Assembly: GCF_025148125.1 (NCBI RefSeq) | Contig: NZ_CP102267.1 | Coordinates: 3,296,501-3,360,500, forward strand | DNA length: 64,000 bases | From: Blautia wexlerae DSM 19850 | Lineage (GTDB): Bacteria > Bacillota > Clostridia > Lachnospirales > Lachnospiraceae | Direction of reading: 5' to 3' | The notes under the pieces: model-generated | The model's input: the letters and a program-made list of their open reading frames with translations, nothing else | Told to the model about the DNA's origin: nothing | The model's database searches: none | Translations under genes and position numbers: made by a program | Part shown: in pieces, positions 30,652 through 39,897 of the stretch | Layout: each line of letters opens with the position of its first letter | Position numbering within the stretch: position 1 is the first letter of the stretch

Positions 30652-32055
30652 ATGAACGAAAACACAACACCCCTCCACCCCGCCTTCCTCACCCGAATGA
30701 AAGAAATGCTCGGCAACGAATACCCCTCCTTCCTCTCCAGCTTCAGCGCTCCCCGAACCTACGGCCTGCGCATAAACACCTCCAAGATCACCTGCGAAGA
30801 CTTCGAAAACCTGTCTCCATTTCCAACCCGTCAGATCCCATGGATCAAAAACGGCTACTTCTACGATGAAGACATCCGTCCTTCCAGATGCCCATACTAC
30901 CAGGCCGGCCTCTACTACCTTCAGGAACCCAGCGCCATGACCCCCGCCTCCCGCATCCCCATCGAGCCGGGTGACAGAGTCCTGGACCTCTGCGCAGCCC
31001 CGGGCGGCAAGGCAACTGCAGCAGGCGCAGCACTTCAGGGACAGGGACTTCTGGTAGCAAACGATATCAGCACTTCCCGCGCCAGAGCCCTCCTTCGCAA
31101 CCTGGAACTCTTCGGCATCCCAAATGTCTTCGTAGCAAACGAAACACCTGCAAAGTTAACCAAAGCATTCCCCGAATTCTTCGACAAGATCATCCTGGAT
31201 GCTCCATGCTCCGGAGAAGGAATGTTCCGTAAGGAAGAAGCCCTTGCCAAAGACTGGACTCCCGAAAAATCCATGGAGCTTTCCGAAATCCAGAAAGAGC
31301 TTATCCTCCAGGCAGCCGATATGCTCCGTCCCGGCGGACTGATGCTTTACTCTACCTGCACATTCGCGCCTGCAGAAGACGAACAAACTGTTTCCTGGCT
31401 TCTGAAAAACCGTCCTGACATGGAACTGGCAGAAATGGAAGATTATGAAGGCTTCTCCCATGGAGTTCCTGAATGGGGAAACGGAAATCCTGAGCTTACC
31501 AAATGCATCCGGATTTTCCCACACAAAATGAACGGAGAGGGACACTTCCTTGCGCTCTTCCGTAAAAAAGGACAGGCAATCAAGGAAAGCTCCCGTCCTC
31601 ACACAAAACCGGACAAAAACGCATTTCCACTAATTGAGGAATTTCTGAACGAAATCGGTCTGAAAACCCTCTGCGGTCAGCCATTTGACTGGGAACGTGT
31701 GGAAATCCGCGGTGATAAAGCCTACTATCTTCCCCCGGTTGCCCACAACTTCCGCGGCATCACCTTCTTAAGAAACGGTCTCTATCTCGGTGACCTGAAG
31801 AAAAACCGCTTCGAGCCGTCTCAGCCACTTGCACTGGCGATCCGCAAAGATGAAGCAGAAGCAGTCATCTCTCTCTCCGCTTCTGACGAAAGGATCACCA
31901 GATATTTAAAGGGCGAAACCTTAAATATCGAACCCGAGGAAGCAGCTCACAAAAAAGGCTGGCATCTCCTCTGTGCAGATGGATATCCCATTGGCTTCGG
32001 TAAACTGGTCAACCAGATCCTGAAAAACAAATATCCGGCAGGGTGGCGCGTATAA
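30652..32055 (+). CDS. rsmF: RsmF-type 16S rRNA (cytosine-C5) methyltransferase (NOL1/NOP2/Sun family)
   Basis: 467 residues. An N-terminal NOL1 domain precedes the SAM-binding core: DRVLDLCAAPGGKATA (about 103-118), the aspartate in LDAPCSGEGMFRKE with its PC cysteine (about 180-190), and MLYSTCTFAPAEDE with the catalytic Cys (about 240). The C-terminal third (RGDKAYYLPPVAHNFRGITFLRNGLYLGDLKKNRFEPS...) is the RsmF_methylt_ci / PUA-like RNA-binding part. It methylates ribosomal RNA during ribosome assembly. The gene is monocistronic with an AAAGGAA site before ATG 30652. The first 30 codons are unusually rich in C-ending codons compared with the neighbours. Confidence 0.9.
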   Translation: MNENTTPLHPAFLTRMKEMLGNEYPSFLSSFSAPRTYGLRINTSKITCEDFENLSPFPTRQIPWIKNGYFYDEDIRPSRCPYYQAGLYYLQEPSAMTPASRIPIEPGDRVLDLCAAPGGKATAAGAALQGQGLLVANDISTSRARALLRNLELFGIPNVFVANETPAKLTKAFPEFFDKIILDAPCSGEGMFRKEEALAKDWTPEKSMELSEIQKELILQAADMLRPGGLMLYSTCTFAPAEDEQTVSWLLKNRPDMELAEMEDYEGFSHGVPEWGNGNPELTKCIRIFPHKMNGEGHFLALFRKKGQAIKESSRPHTKPDKNAFPLIEEFLNEIGLKTLCGQPFDWERVEIRGDKAYYLPPVAHNFRGITFLRNGLYLGDLKKNRFEPSQPLALAIRKDEAEAVISLSASDERITRYLKGETLNIEPEEAAHKKGWHLLCADGYPIGFGKLVNQILKNKYPAGWRV

Positions 32056-32079
32056 CACGCGCTTATCCCTGCCGGATAT
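32031..32079. terminator. Stem-loop spanning the rsmF stop codon
   Basis: ATATCCGGCAGGG (32031-32043) pairs with CCCTGCCGGATAT (32067-32079); the loop holds a smaller CGCGT...ACGCG stem. There is no strong T-run, so it may stabilise the 3' end as well as terminate. Confidence 0.6.
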
Positions 32080-32109
32080 TTGAATTCACAATAATAATTT
32101 TTATTCCGC

Positions 32110-35100
32110 TCACAGCAATATCTCTTTCTGCAATGTAAACGAATAAATGATCTTCTCCTTCACTCTTTTCCCCGTCATCCGCTCCAATGCCCGGGCATAA
32201 TCCTCAAGCTGCACATGATACAGATCGATCAGCTTTTGTTCCTGTCCTCTCTTCACTCTATCCGTTTTATAGTCTACAAGAACAATCTCATCCCCTTCCA
32301 TAAAATAGGCATCAATAATTCCCTGCACCAGCACTGTTTCGTTCTTCCAACCATCATCGAGCATAGAAGCACTTCTCTGAATCACAAAAGGCTGTTCTCT
32401 GTAAAGATGTTTTTTCATGGCAGCTTTCTTCATCCTCTGCCCCAGTCCGGATTCCACAAACCTCCTGATATCCCGGATCCGGATACATTCCGCTTCCTGC
32501 TCTGTCATTTTCTGGCTCTCCAGAAGTCTCTTTAATTGAGCCCGAAGCTGTTCCTCTGTATCTGCTTCTGCATAATCCAGACATTCCATTACTCTGTGGT
32601 AAGCAGTACCTCTGGCAGCCCCCTTATACTCTTCCTGCTTCTCTGCCATAAATGCTGGAACCGGCGCTTCCTGTTCTTCTTCCTGCTCTTCGGCAGACAC
32701 ACTGATATTCTCTTCCAGTTCACTTTCATCATGCCAGCTTCTCTTTTTCAGATCCGAAACACTGACTTTAACCGGAATATCTTCCAGATATTTATACGGA
32801 TATGCAAAGGAAAATCTCTTCTCTATCTCTTCCTTCACAGCCTCATCATACACTTTATTTTCATCCCAGTTCTTCAGATATTCCTCCTGCATCTGGTTTC
32901 CTGCCTGGATGAGAACTGCCTTTTCTGTCATCTGACGGACAGTAATCTTTTTTATCACAAACTCAGAGATATCATCGTAAATCCCCGGCTGTTTCTTCAT
33001 GAGGATTCCATATTCCCACAGAAGTTCACTCATGGCCCGATGCCGCACCAGTGCAGGCAGTACAAAAGCCCAGTAATTCTTTGCTTTCATTCTGGTTCCC
33101 AGTGGGAGCAGTTCTTCTTCCTCATCCAGAAAACGCGACAGCGACAGCATCTGCTTTTCCAGCTTTCCGACTGTTCCTGTAAGGATCAGTTTCTCTTTTG
33201 CTCTTGTCATGGCAACGTAAAGTACCCTCAGTTCCTCTCCCAGACTCTCTTTCAGAAGCTGTCTTCTGATCACCTGCTTATTCAGCGAAGATGCGATCAC
33301 CCGTTTCTCCGGTATGATAGCATCAGCCCCTATTCCCAGTTCCGGATGAAGCAAAAGACCTGCATTCATATCCTGAAAATTAAACTGTTTTCCCATACCG
33401 GCCACAAATACTACCGGAAATTCAAGTCCCTTACTCTTGTGGATCGTCATGATTTCCACTGCGGTATTGCCCGCTCCTGTCAGATTGACTTCTCCATAGT
33501 CTACCTGATATGCCTGTAGCTGTTCGATATAACGAACAAAGTTAAACAGACCCCTGTAGCTTGTCTTCTCATAGTCCATAGCTTTCTCCACAAGCATGGT
33601 AAGATTTGCAAAACGCTGCTCCCCTCCCGGAAGTGCCCTTGCATAATCTCCATACCCGGTTTCTTTCAGCACATAAAGGATCAATTCGTGGACCGGCGTA
33701 TATGCAGCCATATTTCTTACCTTTTCAAGGAGACTCAGAAATCCTTTTAATTTAATATTCAGAGAGTTCTTTTCATCTGTTCGCAGATTACTGTTTAACA
33801 ATTCAGATTTCAGCTTATCCGGATCCAGTTCTTTTTCGGGGATTTCATTTTCTCCTGCATATGCCGAAACACTCTCATAGAGCAGACCATCAGGATACTG
33901 TATTCTAAGCTCTGCCAGTTCCTGTGAAGTGCATCCGACGATCGGTGAACGAAGCACTCCCATAAGCGGAATATCCTGCAGCGGATTGTCACACACCTTC
34001 AGATAATTCAGTACAGTCACAATCTCGGTTGCAGAGAAATATCCGGTTCTTGATGTACAATATACGGGAATCCCCTGAGATGCCAGCACTTCCCTGAAGG
34101 TTTCTGCCCATCCATAGGCAGTGCGCAGCAGGATTACAATATCCCCGTATTCCACAGGCCGGTATTCCTTCGTCTCTTTATCTACGATCTGTTCTTTTCC
34201 CACAATTTCTTTAATTCTCTGTGCAATGGCCAACGCCTCCAGTTCCTGCCCGGTCTGATTTTCCATTTCCCTGCGGTTTCCCGATGCACCTGCGTCTTCA
34301 TAGTCCTGTACATCAGACAGTTCTTCTCCGTCTCTCTCGACCAGAAGAACCTCTGTCTTTACAAATTCCTCTGACTCTCCTTCTGGAAAAGAAGCTCCGG
34401 GATAAAGGGCCGCATCTTTGTCATAGGTAATCCCTCCCAGGTCTTCCCCCATGATCTGTCGGAAAATAAAGTTTACACTCTCCAGAACCTGTTCCCTGCT
34501 CCGGAAATTTTTGTGCAGATCAATTCTCTGCTCCTGTGCTTCTTCTGTGGAATAACTTTTATATTTTTCCATGAAAAGCTCCGGCCTTGCCAGACGGAAA
34601 CGATAGATACTCTGCTTTACATCTCCTACCATGAAGATATTTTTCTTCTGGTTGATCCACCCGGATACTGCCGTTGTCAGAAGCTCCTGCACTAAGTTAC
34701 TGTCCTGATATTCATCCACCAGGACTTCATCATACTTTGCGGAGAGCTCTCTCGCAGCCTGAGACATATGGATTTCTTCTCCTTCTTTCGTCATCAGTAT
34801 TTGCAGGGCAAAATGTTCCATATCCGTAAAATCCAGAATATTCTTTTCTCTCTTCGCCTCTCCGAACTGTTTTTTAAATCGTGCCGTCAACTCAACTAAC
34901 ATCTCTATTGGGCCTCTGATATATCTGATCACTTCCAGAAGTTCTTTCTCTGCACTCTGGAAATATCGCTGCCCCAGTTCCTTCAGAATCCCCTTTTCCT
35001 CATCCCGGAGATCTTTCACTCTCTGCTTCTTCTGTTCATCTACATCCGCAGCCTTCTTTGTACTCAGCCGGGCAAATGAGGGTTTCATAAGTATTTCTGC

Positions 35101-35919
35101 AGTTCCATTATAATCTCTTTTCTCTGCCAGTTCCTGCAGACTTCTTATAAGAAGCAGATCACTGCTCAGTGCCTCATCATACAGATACGGACCATCCGGC
35201 TCTGCGCAGATTCTTCGAGCCTCCTGCACCAGAAGCTTCGCTTCCTGCAGTTCATCCTTCACTGCATCCCAGAGCATCCTCATCCACTCAGTCTCTCTTA
35301 ACTCTTCCAGGGAATCAATCCTGTAATCATCCATACACCCGGACAGCCATTCCTGCGGAAAAGGATTGCTCATAGCCATTTCATATAATTTCTGTATCAG
35401 GTTTCCCAGATTTTCATCTGACTTTCCTGTTGCAAAGCATTCCACGAATTTCTGAAACTTTTCATCTTTTTTGGCATAATATTCTTCAAGCAGTGCTTTC
35501 ACAACATCTCCTCGCAGAAGCTTCAGCTCCCCCTCATCTGCCGTCCGATATCCCGGATCCAGTCCAATCAGATGAAAGTAATTCCGGATAATATAGGCAC
35601 AGAAACCATCAATAGTTGTAATCTGTGCAGTATGAAGCAGGGTTGTCTGTCTCTGCAGATGCTCATTATCGGGATCCTCACAGAGTGCTTTTTCAATAGC
35701 TGCCGAGATCCTCTCTTTCATTTCACCTGCTGCCGCTCTTGTAAATGTCATGATCAGCAGTCTGTCAATATCCACAGGGTGTTCTTTATCTGTTATCTTA
35801 CTCAGGATACGTTCTACCAGTACTGCCGTTTTTCCGGACCCGGCTGCCGCACTGACCAGAATATTTCTGTCCCGCAGCCGTATAACCTCCTGCTGCTCCT
35901 TTGTCCACTGTACACCCAT
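32110..35919 (-). CDS. addA: ATP-dependent helicase/nuclease subunit A
   Basis: 1269 residues from ATG 35919. The UvrD-like helicase has Walker A SAAAGSGKTAVLVERI (about 22-37), TIDGFC, Walker B VDEYQDSN, KSIYRFR, HKSKGLEFPVVFVAG and VAMTRAKEKL. The C-terminal RecB-type nuclease shows GTAYHRVMECLDY (about 1110), QGIIDAYFMEGDEIVLVDYKTDR with the D...D-K active site, and LEDYARAL. With AddB it resects double-strand breaks up to Chi for RecA loading. The start is set by GGGAGG overlapping the addB stop; ATG 35961 would run into addB. It lies directly downstream of addB in one operon. Confidence 0.96.
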   Translation of the reverse strand: MGVQWTKEQQEVIRLRDRNILVSAAAGSGKTAVLVERILSKITDKEHPVDIDRLLIMTFTRAAAGEMKERISAAIEKALCEDPDNEHLQRQTTLLHTAQITTIDGFCAYIIRNYFHLIGLDPGYRTADEGELKLLRGDVVKALLEEYYAKKDEKFQKFVECFATGKSDENLGNLIQKLYEMAMSNPFPQEWLSGCMDDYRIDSLEELRETEWMRMLWDAVKDELQEAKLLVQEARRICAEPDGPYLYDEALSSDLLLIRSLQELAEKRDYNGTAEILMKPSFARLSTKKAADVDEQKKQRVKDLRDEEKGILKELGQRYFQSAEKELLEVIRYIRGPIEMLVELTARFKKQFGEAKREKNILDFTDMEHFALQILMTKEGEEIHMSQAARELSAKYDEVLVDEYQDSNLVQELLTTAVSGWINQKKNIFMVGDVKQSIYRFRLARPELFMEKYKSYSTEEAQEQRIDLHKNFRSREQVLESVNFIFRQIMGEDLGGITYDKDAALYPGASFPEGESEEFVKTEVLLVERDGEELSDVQDYEDAGASGNRREMENQTGQELEALAIAQRIKEIVGKEQIVDKETKEYRPVEYGDIVILLRTAYGWAETFREVLASQGIPVYCTSRTGYFSATEIVTVLNYLKVCDNPLQDIPLMGVLRSPIVGCTSQELAELRIQYPDGLLYESVSAYAGENEIPEKELDPDKLKSELLNSNLRTDEKNSLNIKLKGFLSLLEKVRNMAAYTPVHELILYVLKETGYGDYARALPGGEQRFANLTMLVEKAMDYEKTSYRGLFNFVRYIEQLQAYQVDYGEVNLTGAGNTAVEIMTIHKSKGLEFPVVFVAGMGKQFNFQDMNAGLLLHPELGIGADAIIPEKRVIASSLNKQVIRRQLLKESLGEELRVLYVAMTRAKEKLILTGTVGKLEKQMLSLSRFLDEEEELLPLGTRMKAKNYWAFVLPALVRHRAMSELLWEYGILMKKQPGIYDDISEFVIKKITVRQMTEKAVLIQAGNQMQEEYLKNWDENKVYDEAVKEEIEKRFSFAYPYKYLEDIPVKVSVSDLKKRSWHDESELEENISVSAEEQEEEQEAPVPAFMAEKQEEYKGAARGTAYHRVMECLDYAEADTEEQLRAQLKRLLESQKMTEQEAECIRIRDIRRFVESGLGQRMKKAAMKKHLYREQPFVIQRSASMLDDGWKNETVLVQGIIDAYFMEGDEIVLVDYKTDRVKRGQEQKLIDLYHVQLEDYARALERMTGKRVKEKIIYSFTLQKEILL

Positions 35920-35920
35920 C

Positions 35921-38900
35921 TTATTCTGCCTCCCTGTCAAATGCTTTCCATAATTCCTCATCAGAGAAGTTTTTCAGTCTGCGGAATTCATATCCTGACA
36001 GCCTGCGGTCAAATCCGCATACCGTCATATACGGACAATAAGTACACGCATTCTTTTTTCCGAGCTCATAGGGAGAAACCTCTGCATCTCCCTCCAGAAT
36101 AGAACTTCTTATCTTCTCAATCTTCGTCCTTACATACCGTCCAAGCACTGCGAACTGTGTTCTGTCTGCCACAGAAGAATTTTTGCGAAAGCTTCCGTCC
36201 TTATTAAATGCGACAGGAATGGAGCCAAGACTGCTGTCCATCCTGTACACAAGCTCCGGATCTGCCTGAACCAGTCCATTCATCTTCAGTTCTTTCATAA
36301 GACCTGCACTGACTGCTTCCACATCCGCATCTATCTTCTCCTGGATCATAGGATCCTTGATATTGTAATAAAAAACTCCCGCAGGAATAATCTCCTTATC
36401 CGGATATTTCTTCTGCTCTACACGCAGAGCACCATCCAGATAGATCATCAGCTGTAACTGCAGGCCATGATACAGATAAACCAGGTCAAAGGATGTATTT
36501 CCGGTTTTATAATCAATCACCTTCACATACACCTTATTCTGATCTTCCATAATATCTACTCTGTCAATCCGCCCTCCCCCGAAGGTTACCTCAAAGCCTT
36601 CCGGCTGAAATTCTCCCTGTTCCAACTGTTTCTGAAGTGCCCATACCGTCCTTCTGAGGATTCTCCTTGTTCTCTCGATCATATATTCATTTCTGGCACT
36701 GCTTTTGAGCACCGTGTTTCCATAATCTGCCACAATATTATCCAGGCACCGGTCCGCAATCTCATTCCGTTCCTGTTCTGTCAGCTCTGTCCATTTCATG
36801 CCTCTTTTTCGCACTTCTTCTGCAAAGCTTTCCAGTGCTTCATGCATAACATTTCCCATATCCATAGGTTTAAACTCATATTCCACACGCTCGGTAAGTT
36901 TCATTCCATACTGAAGGAAATGTGCAAATGCACAGGCTGCAAAACGTTCCAGTCTGGTAGCACTGTAAGGTGAAACCTCTCCGTATAATGCCTTCGCCAC
37001 ACTCTGGCTGATAATGTCCTCTGGTTTTCCGGCAAAAGCCGACTGTACCAGCTTCTGTACTCTGCTTCTGTATTCCGGATTCCGCAGATACCAGCTATAA
37101 AGCTCTCCAAACATTGCATCCGTCTCATCTGCCTGCTCCAGAATATCCTCATGTTCTTTCTCTGTCTCCTGTACCAGCTTCTCCAGAAACAGATCAATCC
37201 CAGCTTCCGGACTTTCCGGATAACAATAATTGTTTATAGAATTTTTATGGGGTCTGACCCCGGCTCCACCCTCAATTTCCAGCTTCGGATACAGACTGCG
37301 TATACTCCCGATCAGATATGCCGAACTTATGCCTTCTCCTTTTGCATTTGTATCACTATAGGAGAGGATCAGCTTTTCTCCCGGTTTCGTCATATTCAGA
37401 TACAGATAGAACCTCTGCATATTCATCAGTTCTTTAGGCCCCGGTGCCAGTTCCACTCCTTGCTCCTGGAAGAAATCCCTGTCAAGCTCTGATAAGATTC
37501 CGCCTGTCTGTGTGCTCTTTGGGATATTTCCCTCATTCACGCCAACAAAGAACAACGCCTTAATCTCCTTTAAGCGGGATCGTTCCATATCACCCACCAT
37601 TACCTGATCTATGCTCGGCGGAATCAGCGCTACTTTTGCCTGAGAAAGTCCCGATTCCAGAAGCTGTCGGAACTCCTGTCTGTTTACCGTTTCTTCGCCA
37701 AGAATCTCAACCATCTTATCCAGCAGGTCCATCACAATTCCATAAATCTGGTTATATTCTTTTTCCATTGCTTTATCGCCTGACTCTTTAAACCTTCGCT
37801 CCTGTCGTTTCAGTTTCTGCCAGACATTGCTTTTTTGGATAAACTCATAGAGAATCCGGCAGTACTCTTCCACTGTCTTCTTCCCGGAACCAAATCCCTG
37901 TGCAAGTTCCCTTACTTCTTCCGCAAAGATTTCTCTGATCTCATTCAGTTCCTGTATCTTCTCCGCTTCCATTCCTCTGTACACACGAACCCATTTTTCA
38001 GACCATTTCTTATATCCCCGGATTCCCAGCGCCAGCACGTAATTCTCCAGCTTATCAGCCTGTTCTCTGGTAACTTCTGACATCCCGCATCTGAGATAAC
38101 GGAAAACACTCTCATAAGGAAATCCCTGTACCGCCATCTCCATGGCAGCGCGCAGATACTCCACAAAAGGATTCATCATTACCGAGTGCTTCTCGTCAAT
38201 AAAATATGGAATATCTGCCTCCTCAAATACCTGTGCTGCAAGTCTTGCATATTCTTCCAGATTTCCTGTGATCACTGCAATCTCACCATAGCGGTATCCG
38301 CAGGTACGCACAAGTTCTGACATCCTTCTGGCAGCCTCCCGCATTTCTTCCAGGGGGGATGGCGCAGTAAATATTTTTATCTCCTGCTGTTCTTCGGCAT
38401 ACACGCCCTTTCTGTAGCGGAAGATATTTTTCTCCAGGAACTGTAAGGCAGGTGCCTGTGCAAACCGGGACTGTCCGGATGGTTTCAGATACACTGGATC
38501 CTCCAGATCTCTGGTCAGCCCTGCAAGTGTCCGTATCATCTGCTTGCTCATAAAGAAAAGCTGATAAGGTTTTCCCGGAGAAAAAGCATCCTCCCGTTCG
38601 TCCATAGTCACAGTAACACTTATGCGGTCAGCAATGACCAGAAGTTCCCTGAGCACATTGACCTGAATTGGCGTGAATCCGGTAAATCCATCAAAGAGAA
38701 ATTCCGCTCCCTTAAGTTTTTCGGAAAAAGGAAGCTGTTTAAGCAGGACATCCATCACCTCTTCCCCTGTCATATAATGCCCCTTCAGGAATTCCCTGAA
38801 TGACTGATAAAGGATTCCCACATCCTTAAGCTTCATTTCAAGTAACGGCTGATCTTTGGCCTTCTCTTTCATTTCTGCCAGATTCTCTTCTCTGATATCA

Positions 38901-39295
38901 TACTGCATAAATTCTGAAACCAGAGACTTCACCTCATCCAGATATCCCGGCTTATTCATCTGACTTCCCAGATAGGCAAGTTCCTTTCTGTGCTGCTGCA
39001 CCATTTTCTGCAGCACCATGCTTTTTCCCGTATCTTCCAGAACCTTTCTGTTATCTCCGCCGGTTTCTTCAAATACACGGTACGCAAGACGTTCAAAGCT
39101 CAGGATGTCAATATTCAGGATTCCTTTTCCCGGGTGCATTTCCACCAGCGTCTTCTGTGTCTGCATGGTAAACTGCTCCGGAACAATAATATAGTAATTT
39201 CTCTCCGGATGTTCCATGGACTCCCGGATTACTCTCTCATATGCAAAATAAGACTTTCCGGCACCGGAACTGCCGATAATAAACTGTAATGACAT
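35921..39295 (-). CDS. addB: ATP-dependent helicase/deoxyribonuclease subunit B
   Basis: 1124 residues. N-terminal Walker A IIGSSGAGKSYFAYERV (about 6-22) and VPEQFTMQTQKTL are hallmarks of AddB. The C-terminal nuclease domain has GNVMHEALESF, GRIDRVDIMED and IDYKTGNTSFD. The iron-sulfur staple cysteines are seen in ERFAACAFAHF (about 795) and CTYCPYMTVCGFD (about 1085-1097). AddB scans for Chi and cleaves the second strand. Its stop overlaps the addA ribosome site, so synthesis is coupled. The start at 39295 has AAGGAGAGAAGA upstream. Confidence 0.96.
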   Translation of the reverse strand: MSLQFIIGSSGAGKSYFAYERVIRESMEHPERNYYIIVPEQFTMQTQKTLVEMHPGKGILNIDILSFERLAYRVFEETGGDNRKVLEDTGKSMVLQKMVQQHRKELAYLGSQMNKPGYLDEVKSLVSEFMQYDIREENLAEMKEKAKDQPLLEMKLKDVGILYQSFREFLKGHYMTGEEVMDVLLKQLPFSEKLKGAEFLFDGFTGFTPIQVNVLRELLVIADRISVTVTMDEREDAFSPGKPYQLFFMSKQMIRTLAGLTRDLEDPVYLKPSGQSRFAQAPALQFLEKNIFRYRKGVYAEEQQEIKIFTAPSPLEEMREAARRMSELVRTCGYRYGEIAVITGNLEEYARLAAQVFEEADIPYFIDEKHSVMMNPFVEYLRAAMEMAVQGFPYESVFRYLRCGMSEVTREQADKLENYVLALGIRGYKKWSEKWVRVYRGMEAEKIQELNEIREIFAEEVRELAQGFGSGKKTVEEYCRILYEFIQKSNVWQKLKRQERRFKESGDKAMEKEYNQIYGIVMDLLDKMVEILGEETVNRQEFRQLLESGLSQAKVALIPPSIDQVMVGDMERSRLKEIKALFFVGVNEGNIPKSTQTGGILSELDRDFFQEQGVELAPGPKELMNMQRFYLYLNMTKPGEKLILSYSDTNAKGEGISSAYLIGSIRSLYPKLEIEGGAGVRPHKNSINNYCYPESPEAGIDLFLEKLVQETEKEHEDILEQADETDAMFGELYSWYLRNPEYRSRVQKLVQSAFAGKPEDIISQSVAKALYGEVSPYSATRLERFAACAFAHFLQYGMKLTERVEYEFKPMDMGNVMHEALESFAEEVRKRGMKWTELTEQERNEIADRCLDNIVADYGNTVLKSSARNEYMIERTRRILRRTVWALQKQLEQGEFQPEGFEVTFGGGRIDRVDIMEDQNKVYVKVIDYKTGNTSFDLVYLYHGLQLQLMIYLDGALRVEQKKYPDKEIIPAGVFYYNIKDPMIQEKIDADVEAVSAGLMKELKMNGLVQADPELVYRMDSSLGSIPVAFNKDGSFRKNSSVADRTQFAVLGRYVRTKIEKIRSSILEGDAEVSPYELGKKNACTYCPYMTVCGFDRRLSGYEFRRLKNFSDEELWKAFDREAE

Positions 39296-39398
39296 TCTTC
39301 TCTCCTTACTGTCGGTTACTCACATTCGTTGTTTCAGTATATCATAATTTAAGCACTTCTGTAATAGAATATACAAAACCATCCAGGAGGCGTGTACC

Positions 39399-39836
39399 AT
39401 GAGTGCAAAAACAAAAATCATAGTCCTACATATGAAGGAAGTTATATACACCGGCATTTTCCTTCTTCTTGCTGTCATCCTGGCTATTGTACTTTTTTTC
39501 ATGTTTGGACCCGGTCAGAAAAAAAGTGCCTCAGCCGATGCCAAAAGCCTGTACAAACCGGGAATTTATACTTCCTCCATCGACCTGAATGAAAACACCT
39601 TTGACCTGGAAGTAACTGTTGACTCTGACAGGATAACTTCCATCCGTCTGGTAAATTTAAGCGAAAGCACCGCAGCCATGTTTCCTCTCATGGAACCGGC
39701 TCTGGAATCACTGGCCAGCCAGATCTATACCTCCCAGTCGCTGGAAAATATCCAATATTCCGAAGATCAGAAGTATACTTCCATGATTCTTTTGAATGCA
39801 ATTGAAACAGCACTGAAAAAAGCGGAGAACAACTGA
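39399..39836 (+). CDS. Single-pass membrane protein with an FMN_bind-like outer domain
   Basis: 145 residues. A membrane helix (EVIYTGIFLLLAVILAIVLFFMF, about 14-36) is followed by a small extracytoplasmic domain starting YKPGIYTSSIDLNENTFDLEVTVDSDRITSIRLV, which resembles the DGxYxGxG...VxVxVxDGKI plan of FMN-binding and related FMN_bind-like domains. The Ser/Thr needed for covalent flavin is not evident. I infer a wall-side sensing or redox-linked role at most. It is divergent from addB, with 103 bases between. The start is set by AGGAGG seven bases before ATG 39399. Confidence 0.75.
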   Translation: MSAKTKIIVLHMKEVIYTGIFLLLAVILAIVLFFMFGPGQKKSASADAKSLYKPGIYTSSIDLNENTFDLEVTVDSDRITSIRLVNLSESTAAMFPLMEPALESLASQIYTSQSLENIQYSEDQKYTSMILLNAIETALKKAENN

Positions 39837-39847
39837 TCGTTCTCCGC
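39822..39847. terminator. Stem-loop between the membrane protein and nadE
   Basis: GCGGAGAAC, an eight-base loop containing the TGA stop, and GTTCTCCGC. The downstream convergent gene ends 50 bases further on. Confidence 0.7.
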
Positions 39848-39897
39848 TTCGCCATGCAAAATCACGCGACTAGAATCCTCCACTCCGCTATGCGATT